From Candidatus Iainarchaeum sp. (GTDB lineage Archaea; Iainarchaeota; Iainarchaeia; Iainarchaeales; GCA-2688035): a stretch of 13,044 nucleotides of DNA. The translations under genes were made by a program, and so were the position numbers. The DNA is taken from the NCBI GenBank assembly GCA_016931555.1, contig JAFGEM010000062.1:1-13044 (forward strand), given 5' to 3'. The notes beneath the pieces are model-generated. The model was not told where the DNA came from. It searched no databases and was given only the letters and a program-made list of their open reading frames with translations. This document shows positions 1 through 4,473 of the stretch, in pieces. The stretch's first letter is position 1; the number at the start of each line of letters is the position of its first letter.

Positions 1-8
1 ATAATGAA

Positions 9-626
9 ATGTTAAACAAAATTCAGAAAGAGTATTCGGGGGAATTTCTAGCTTCCTGGAGTCTTACATTAAAAAAACTAACAAAAATAAATTTTCAAGG
101 AAACAATTTTGAAATAGATGTGCATCGCCTTGGAATGCCAAAACACGCTACTTGGGTTATTTCAAAAAAATTTGCTACGCTCCCGCCAATCGAACCATAC
201 CAAAATCATAGCAACATTGTTACAAAAATAACTTTGTTTTTGGAAAATCCGGTTGAGAAAAAATGGTTTATTAAAACTGGCGCGGGAACTTTCAAATATT
301 CTGAAACATTTCGTTTTTATGAGGGTAAAGACCCTGGTTTTTCTGGAACAAAAGGAGCCCTAAAAGAGCTGGGGGACAGGATAAGCTCGTTTGTTTCAGA
401 ACCAAAAGAGCAAATAGTTTTAATCGCAGAGAACCCAGAACAAGAGAAGAAAGCCAAAAATTCCCTTGCCTTTAAACTAATCAAAAAAATGTCAGACCAG
501 GGTTTCTGCTCGATTCGCATAAAAGACGATAAAATAGAATATTACATGGGCGGATTAGTGGATGATTATGAAACAATAATGCAATTGTTTAAAGATTTGG
601 TCAAAATAGCCAAGAACCCCGCTTAA
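9..626 (+). CDS. Uncharacterised 205-aa soluble protein
   Basis: I do not recognise this protein. It has no signal peptide or membrane segment and is rich in Lys, Asn and Phe. The first half looks beta-rich with scattered aromatics (for example the WFIKTGAGTFKYSETFRFYE stretch near residues 85-104). The second half has a helix-strand-helix look, with a hydrophobic strand QIVLIAE near residue 134 and a helical C terminus ending in LFKDLVKIAK. The start is the first ATG in the window, but the frame stays open to the window edge, so the N terminus may be incomplete and no promoter can be seen. It converges on the ATPase gene 755-2407. A T-run at 718-724 could end its transcript. AT-rich codon use resembles the neighbouring ATPase more than the pilus operon. 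Confidence 0.72.
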   Translation: MLNKIQKEYSGEFLASWSLTLKKLTKINFQGNNFEIDVHRLGMPKHATWVISKKFATLPPIEPYQNHSNIVTKITLFLENPVEKKWFIKTGAGTFKYSETFRFYEGKDPGFSGTKGALKELGDRISSFVSEPKEQIVLIAENPEQEKKAKNSLAFKLIKKMSDQGFCSIRIKDDKIEYYMGGLVDDYETIMQLFKDLVKIAKNPA

Positions 627-754
627 AAAGAGTTCGAAAAGGCAAAATATAAAGTAGTGTATTAGAACTAATAGAAGTATTTTTATCTAAAAAATTCGTC
701 CCAAAACGACTTCCTTCTTTTTTTGCGTCTTGCCATACTATCACATGACTTCTC
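627..754. other. Intergenic spacer between convergent genes
   Basis: This 128-base AT-rich spacer separates the 3' ends of two convergent genes. I see no RNA gene in it. The only notable element is a run of seven T on the + strand at 718-724, following a pyrimidine-rich tract, which resembles archaeal T-run terminators and would suit the upstream + strand gene. Confidence 0.4.
718..724 (+). terminator. T-run, possible archaeal terminator
   Basis: Seven consecutive T follow a C/T-rich stretch, 92 bases after the stop of the 205-aa gene and before the convergent ATPase gene ends. Archaeal RNA polymerase often terminates on such U-tracts without a hairpin. Support is by sequence and position only. 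Confidence 0.3.
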
Positions 755-2407
755 TTAAAATAAAATTCGCTTTCTCCCGTATTTTTTCATTAGGCGATTA
801 ACTTCATTTTTATTCCACAAACATATCTTATTCGTTTTGCAGAAATTACTTGTTTTTTGTTCAATGTTAGATAATGCAATAAATATTTTATTTGTGTCGG
901 ATAAATTCATTCGATTAATTTTTTTGATAAACTCTTTGATATCGCCTATATTTATGTTGCTGTCTGTTACTTCGGCTACCCATGTTTCGGTTCCTTTTTT
1001 TGCGAGGATGTCTATTTCTTCACTCTCTGCAGAGTAATTACTGACGGAATCAAATTTTGGAATGTTTTCCCCACAAATCTTATCGGTGCCATCTAATAGT
1101 TGGAACAATTCTCTTACTCTGGCTTCATTGCCCTTTCCAACCTCTGTTTTATACACTGAAAATATCTTTTTAAAGTGGGTTTCAAATTCTTTTTTCTTGG
1201 TCTCTAGCGTAGGGATTAACGATTCTTCGCGTAGTATATAGACTTCCTTCAACCAAAGTTCAAAAATACTGTCAATAAAATAGTATTCTGTATATTTTCC
1301 TTTCTCGTTTGTTCTTTTGCCAACAATGTCTAACTCCGCTAATTTTTTCAAATATCGTGGCAAACTTGATAATGGCAGGCCTGCTTCTTTTGCAATTTCG
1401 GAAACTCTAGCATTGCCTTTAGCTACTGCTTTTAGTATGTCAACATAGCTTCCAAACCCTCCTCGTTCAAAAGACGTTTCTAGCAAAGAAGATAGAAAAA
1501 GATAAATTGCGCCCCCAGCACTAAACATTTCTACTGTCAAGGCTTTTGTTAATATTTCATTCGAAATTTTTTGGATATTTTTTTCTTTAGAAATATCTTT
1601 TAGCCTAAATGTTATGATGTCTAAATAATATGGATTGCCATTAGTTATCTCAAAAAGAAAACCTATTTCTGTATCTGACATAATAAAAGGATTGAGTTTT
1701 TTTTCAATAAACTCTTTCGAACTTTCAAAACTAAACTCTTTTATCGGACAGATTTCCAAGTGCCCAAACAATGGCGAAGTTGATGAGGTTACTAGTCTAT
1801 TGAGCATGCCTACTGAAGAACCGGCCACAATGAACCAAATATCATTTTTTCGCATCATGAATTCTCGCAAGGTATCTATTGGCGTTTTAAAGTCATAATC
1901 GCAAATGCGTTGAAATTCATCGAATATTAATACTAAAGATAATTCACTTTCACCTTGAAAAATATCAAAAAAAGTTAGCAATGCCTCTAATGAGGGCGGC
2001 GTATTTGTATTCATCCGATGTAACATCTCATTGGCGACTTGCGCAGTTTTAGGATAATGTTTGCCAAACAAAGGGACAGTCGTAACTGGTGTTAAGACCG
2101 TTGGTAAACTTTCTCCTTTTTTTATCAATGCCCCGACTATTAGACGTCCCATTGCTTTAAATATAAAATCAGTTCCGCCACTTTCAGGCAAATAAACGGA
2201 TACAAAAAAACAATTTTCAGTTTTTTCGTTCCTTTTTATGAATTCATCGAGCAAAGAAGATTTTCCAATCTTTCGTAACCCTATCAATGCAATATTTCTT
2301 CTTTGATGCTCATTTGTGAAGGCATCTAATCTTCTTTTCAATAAATCAAGCTCTTTTACCCTGTTGAAAAAGAACTCGCCAGATACTGGGTCTCCTAAGC
2401 CAGACAT
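755..2407 (-). CDS. Archaeal P-loop ATPase with winged helix and DUF234-like nuclease-fold tail
   Basis: This 550-aa protein has the architecture of the archaeal ATPase family (PF01637 plus DUF234). Near the N terminus is the family-typical F-x-x-R-x-x-E-L signature (residues 13-20). Walker A is GLRKIGKSS (43-51), Walker B LVLIFDEF (158-165) and a sensor-like strand WFIVAGSS (191-198). A winged helix follows at about 333-378 (RVSEIAKEAGLPLSSLPRYL, then a beta wing). The tail at about 425-530 looks like a PD-(D/E)XK fold: E-I-D-I-L-A with D466, then W-V-A-E-V-T with E479. The usual lysine two residues after that Glu is Thr481, so cleavage activity is doubtful. No transmembrane segment is seen. 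The ATG at 2407 lies about 26 bp from a TATA-like TTTAAAAA on the minus strand, suggesting a leaderless mRNA. The cellular role of the family is poorly known; roles in DNA-associated regulation or defence are inferences. Confidence 0.88.
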   Translation of the reverse strand: MSGLGDPVSGEFFFNRVKELDLLKRRLDAFTNEHQRRNIALIGLRKIGKSSLLDEFIKRNEKTENCFFVSVYLPESGGTDFIFKAMGRLIVGALIKKGESLPTVLTPVTTVPLFGKHYPKTAQVANEMLHRMNTNTPPSLEALLTFFDIFQGESELSLVLIFDEFQRICDYDFKTPIDTLREFMMRKNDIWFIVAGSSVGMLNRLVTSSTSPLFGHLEICPIKEFSFESSKEFIEKKLNPFIMSDTEIGFLFEITNGNPYYLDIITFRLKDISKEKNIQKISNEILTKALTVEMFSAGGAIYLFLSSLLETSFERGGFGSYVDILKAVAKGNARVSEIAKEAGLPLSSLPRYLKKLAELDIVGKRTNEKGKYTEYYFIDSIFELWLKEVYILREESLIPTLETKKKEFETHFKKIFSVYKTEVGKGNEARVRELFQLLDGTDKICGENIPKFDSVSNYSAESEEIDILAKKGTETWVAEVTDSNINIGDIKEFIKKINRMNLSDTNKIFIALSNIEQKTSNFCKTNKICLWNKNEVNRLMKKYGRKRILF

Positions 2408-2428
2408 AACTAAAATAAGCCCCGCATA

Positions 2429-2437
2429 TGTTTTTAA
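2429..2437 (-). promoter_or_regulatory. TATA box of the ATPase gene
   Basis: Read on the minus strand this is TTTAAAAAC, centred about 26 bp upstream of the ATPase ATG at 2407. That spacing places transcription initiation at the start codon (leaderless). The first ACATATATGT palindrome abuts it on the upstream side, where TFB would bind, so a protein on that palindrome could block or help TFB/TBP. Confidence 0.5.
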
Positions 2438-2479
2438 ACATATATGTCAAATAACATATATGTTATGTAACATATATGT
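2438..2479. repeat. Three ACATATATGT palindromes at a 16-bp period; likely operator
   Basis: Perfect 10-bp palindromes ACATATATGT occur at 2438-2447, 2454-2463 and 2470-2479, so start-to-start spacing is 16 bp twice over. A partial CATATGT at 2425-2431 lies about one more period away. The array sits between the stop of the RHH gene (2485) and the ATPase TATA box. Palindromes of this size at a fixed spacing are typical binding sites for RHH (CopG/Arc type) dimers. The adjacent RHH protein is the natural candidate; its binding here is inference. Confidence 0.7.
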
Positions 2480-2484
2480 GGGTT

Positions 2485-2625
2485 TTATGGTGTTTTCAGC
2501 CATTTTTCGATTGCTGTTTGAATTGCTCGACTTATCGAGCCTTTTTTTAGCCCATACTCTGCAGATGCTTTTTTGCGGAGTTTGTCTTCCAAGTTGTCAG
2601 GGATAACTATTTGCATGCGACCCAT
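2485..2625 (-). CDS. Small ribbon-helix-helix (CopG/Arc-type) transcriptional regulator
   Basis: A 46-aa protein of clear RHH type. The ribbon strand is MQIVIPDNL (residues 4-12). Helix A covers about 12-23 (LEDKLRKKASAE), the turn is YGLKKGS (24-30) and helix B is ISRAIQTAIEKWL (31-43). The alternating hydrophobics in the strand, the G-x-x-K-G-S turn and the final E-K-W-L are typical of archaeal RHH proteins. The start used is ATG 2625; ATG 2616 (residue 4) would still keep the domain. A TATA-like TTTTTTAAATG on the minus strand, centred near 2658, would give a very short leader. It is divergent from the transposase and lies upstream of, and in the same direction as, the ATPase gene, with the palindrome array between. 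It probably binds ACATATATGT sites to control itself and one or both neighbours (inference). Confidence 0.85.
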   Translation of the reverse strand: MGRMQIVIPDNLEDKLRKKASAEYGLKKGSISRAIQTAIEKWLKTP

Positions 2626-2654
2626 TCAAACCACATACACACTTACACACATAC

Positions 2655-2664
2655 ATTTAAAAAA
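2655..2664. promoter_or_regulatory. Shared TATA-like element for the divergent RHH and transposase genes
   Basis: ATTTAAAAAA can be read as a TATA box on either strand. On the minus strand it predicts initiation near 2632, seven bases before the RHH ATG at 2625. On the plus strand it predicts initiation near 2685, about 19 bases before the transposase ATG at 2704. One TBP site may therefore serve both genes, which would couple their expression. Confidence 0.4.
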
Positions 2665-2678
2665 GCTTTCTATTACAT

Positions 2679-2688
2679 ACATATATGT
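2679..2688. promoter_or_regulatory. Fourth ACATATATGT palindrome, before the transposase
   Basis: The same 10-bp palindrome found three times upstream of the ATPase recurs here, 16 bp before the transposase ATG and between the TATA-like element and the start codon. A bound protein would sit on or just downstream of the transposase initiation site, a repressing position. Confidence 0.55.
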
Positions 2689-2703
2689 GTATGTGTGTTT
2701 TAT

Positions 2704-3885
2704 ATGTCTGAAAATGAATTTGAAAAATGCGTTTCTTGCGGCAGCACCCATATCCGCAAGTTTGGGAATGTTTACTCCGCAGACGGCTTAAGAAAAACAC
2801 AAAGATACCAATGCATGGATTGCCACAAGTGGATGTTAAGCAAGAAAAAAACGCCTGTAAAACCTAAAACAATGAAGGTTGGTTTGGGCGCTTTCAAATA
2901 CCAGGAACAGCCTTTGCCTGAAACAAATTGGTCTGCATTGACAAAAGCACAGAATAACGAAAAAACAATGCTTCTTGACATTGCAAAGGAAATGCTTTCC
3001 GAGCTAACAATAGTTCAAGACCCTAAGAAAAATGGTAGAAAGTTTTCTGATGTAAAAGACATGGCTTTTTGCTTAATCGCAAAGACTTACACTGGACTTT
3101 CGAGCAGACGACTTGAATCTGATTTGCGGCAAGCACAAGCGAATGAACAGATTGCAAAAGTGCCTCACTTTACTACTTTAATGAATTTCTTAGAAAAACC
3201 TGAACTGACAGAACTACTGCATGAGCTAATCAAACTTTCTGCACTGCCCGTAAAAGAACTTGAATCACAGTATGCTATTGATTCAAGCGGGTTCAGTTCT
3301 TCCCAATTCGGGCGCTGGTTTGACTTCAAATATGGCGAGGAAAAAATAATCCGTAACTGGGTTAAAGCGCACATAATGTGCGGAACAAGAACCAACATTA
3401 TAACATCAGTTGAACTAACACGAGCTTATGGCGCAGACTCTCCCAGATTACAACCTCTTGTTGAAAAAACTTGCAAAGATTTCACAGTAAAAGAAGTATC
3501 CGCGGATAAAGCCTATTCTTCAAGGAAAAATTTCCAGATAATAAAAAGCAATGGAGCAATTCCTTATATTCCTTTCAAAAGTAATGCAAGAATAAAAAAG
3601 AAAGGCCTAATGATTTGGAGAAAATGCTACGAATACTTTCACGAAAAACCCCAAGAGTATCTTGAGCATTATCACAGGCGAAGCAATGTCGAAACATGCT
3701 TTGCAATGGTAAAACAAAAATTTGGCAAAGATGTAATAACAAAGAACTATGTTTCACAATGCAACGAAGTCCTGCTCAAAATCCTGTGCCATAATATCTG
3801 TTGCTTGATTCAGGAATACTTTGAAAATAACATAGAAAACTATTATTCTACAAACCAGCAAAAAATCAGCATTCCTGAATTTTAG
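2704..3885 (+). mobile_element. Insertion sequence, minimum extent (transposase gene only)
   Basis: The intact DDE transposase marks an insertion sequence. I could not find matching terminal inverted repeats or a target duplication: the sequences at 2626-2703 and 3886-3925 do not resemble each other. The true ends are therefore undefined and only the gene is delimited. The element ends within 40 bases of the stop of the pilin-like gene. Confidence 0.55.
2704..3885 (+). CDS. DDE transposase with N-terminal zinc ribbon (IS4/IS5-type catalytic core)
   Basis: A 393-aa transposase that appears complete. A zinc ribbon at residues 9-40 has C9-x2-C12 and C37-x2-C40 and a basic tail, as in InsA-like DNA-binding N termini. 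The catalytic core has D193 in AIDSSGF, D268 in SADKAYSS and E330 in the signature Y323-x2-R326-x3-E330-x6-K337, which matches the Y(2)R(3)E(6)K motif of IS4/IS5-type enzymes. The start is ATG 2704 (MSENEFEK). An in-frame ATG at 2611 exists, but it would add a 31-residue stretch of odd composition, run over the promoter region and overlap the RHH start. No frameshift or stop is seen, so it may be active. It is divergent from the RHH regulator and shares an AT-rich control region with it. Confidence 0.9.
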   Translation: MSENEFEKCVSCGSTHIRKFGNVYSADGLRKTQRYQCMDCHKWMLSKKKTPVKPKTMKVGLGAFKYQEQPLPETNWSALTKAQNNEKTMLLDIAKEMLSELTIVQDPKKNGRKFSDVKDMAFCLIAKTYTGLSSRRLESDLRQAQANEQIAKVPHFTTLMNFLEKPELTELLHELIKLSALPVKELESQYAIDSSGFSSSQFGRWFDFKYGEEKIIRNWVKAHIMCGTRTNIITSVELTRAYGADSPRLQPLVEKTCKDFTVKEVSADKAYSSRKNFQIIKSNGAIPYIPFKSNARIKKKGLMIWRKCYEYFHEKPQEYLEHYHRRSNVETCFAMVKQKFGKDVITKNYVSQCNEVLLKILCHNICCLIQEYFENNIENYYSTNQQKISIPEF

Positions 3886-3904
3886 GGCCAATTAATCTAC
3901 AAGT

Positions 3905-3916
3905 CTGTCTTGACAG
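3905..3916. terminator. Short palindrome between convergent 3' ends
   Basis: CTGTCTTGACAG has 5-bp arms around TT, in the 40-base gap between the transposase stop (3885) and the pilin-like gene stop (3926). A short T4 follows on the + strand. It might act as a bidirectional terminator or be chance. Confidence 0.2.
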
Positions 3917-3925
3917 GGTTTTGGG

Positions 3926-4363
3926 TTAGGGGGCTTCAAGGGCTTTGCCGAATGAAACAATGCAATAAATATCACATTCAGGCCTGTCCATAAAGCACTG
4001 GTAATAAACGTGGGCAACTGCATTGTTCTGCATTTTAATAAAATTGTTTCCCTCAAGCGCAAACACACTGGCATCTGTTGCCTGTATCTCAAGGCACTCC
4101 GGCTCCAAGCCTGCGTTTGCAGCAAGGCTGCCTGCAGCATAGGAATTGCCCTTAGGAAACTTAAGGTTTTTCCTCACAACAACATCTCCATTCGGAGTCT
4201 GAACAGCATTATCCAAACCTTCATAGAGAATGTTATCGCTCACATAATACTCCCAATTTTGTATGAATCCAATTATGCCGATTATGATTACGAGTATTGC
4301 AACTCCGAGAATAGCCCCTATGAGAAGACGGAAGACTGCAAAATGCTGGCCGCGCGAATTCAT
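3926..4363 (-). CDS. Pilin-like protein with class III (G|Q) signal peptide
   Basis: This 145-aa protein begins MNSRG|QHFAVFRLLIGAIL, a short basic leader followed by Gly-Gln and a long hydrophobic helix (residues 8-34). That is the archaeal class III signal used by FlaK/EppA-type prepilin peptidases, with cleavage expected after Gly5. The mature part, about 110 residues, is outside the membrane and has four Cys (90, 123, 130, 134), which could form two disulphides. The mature chain is longer than a minimal pilin, so it could be a minor pilin or pseudopilin. It is the last gene of the ATPase-platform operon and the probable assembled subunit (inference). The start is ATG 4363, which overlaps the stop of the 35-aa ORF in TGATG. 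A TTG codon immediately before is not needed. No prepilin peptidase lies in the window. Confidence 0.78.
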   Translation of the reverse strand: MNSRGQHFAVFRLLIGAILGVAILVIIIGIIGFIQNWEYYVSDNILYEGLDNAVQTPNGDVVVRKNLKFPKGNSYAAGSLAANAGLEPECLEIQATDASVFALEGNNFIKMQNNAVAHVYYQCFMDRPECDIYCIVSFGKALEAP

Positions 4364-4470
4364 CAATTAACCTCTCCAATCAGAGGAAAAAAATTGGGGC
4401 TGAATCCAAAGTTCATTAATCCATCCCCGCCAATTAGCGGAAAAAGATTTCTACGCATTGCGGGTTTCAT
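4363..4470 (-). CDS. 35-aa peptide made of two 18-codon repeat units
   Basis: A short ORF fills the gap between the platform gene and the pilin-like gene exactly. Its ATG (4470) begins three bases after the platform stop, and its TGA overlaps the pilin ATG by one base. A Shine-Dalgarno-like GGCGGAGG at the end of the platform gene precedes its ATG. The peptide is two copies of one unit: both start with Met and carry N-[LF]-F-P-L-I-G-[GE], at residues 8-15 and 26-33. No family is recognised and there is no clear membrane helix. The Gly-rich end of each unit (GGCGGGGATGG, GGAGAGG) also looks like a Shine-Dalgarno for the ATG that follows. It may be a real peptide or mainly a translation-coupling leader for the pilin; translation has not been shown. 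Confidence 0.55.
   Translation of the reverse strand: MKPAMRRNLFPLIGGDGLMNFGFSPNFFPLIGEVN
4376..4445. repeat. Direct repeat, 54-bp period, inside the 35-aa ORF
   Basis: CCAATcAGaGGAAAAA (4376-4391) and CCAATtAGcGGAAAAA (4430-4445) on the + strand are 54 bp apart, exactly 18 codons. They encode the two F-P-L-I-G cores. The differences fall at third codon positions or give similar residues, so the amino-acid sequence looks conserved after duplication. Confidence 0.6.
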
Positions 4471-4473
4471 TTT

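Larger units (their letters stand above)
2645..2698. repeat. 10-bp inverted repeat around the RHH/transposase promoter
   Basis: ACACACATAC at 2645-2654 is the exact reverse complement of GTATGTGTGT at 2689-2698. The 34 bases between hold the TATA-like ATTTAAAAAAG and the fourth ACATATATGT. Another CACATACAC lies just outside at 2632-2640. It may be an operator arrangement in the divergent promoter. It is unlikely to be a transposon end, because no matching copy is visible downstream of the transposase. Confidence 0.45.

Noticed and set aside
2438..2479. CRISPR-like array or replication iterons
   Set aside because: The 10-bp units with 6-bp gaps are too short for CRISPR repeats and spacers. 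There is no AT-rich unwinding region or Orc1/Cdc6 gene nearby, so an operator is the simpler reading.
2631..2656. CACATACAC repeats as the left terminal inverted repeat of the insertion sequence
   Set aside because: The 40 bases after the transposase stop contain no reverse-complement match, so IS ends cannot be assigned.
2611..2703. Extension of the transposase to an upstream ATG at 2611
   Set aside because: The extra 31 residues (many His, Thr and Cys from CACATACAC repeats) look non-coding, and the segment overlaps the promoter region and the RHH start. ATG 2704 directly precedes the zinc ribbon.
4363..4366. TTG start giving MM at the pilin-like protein
   Set aside because: The next codon is ATG, it overlaps the upstream stop in the usual TGATG way, and it gives the expected short basic leader before G|Q.
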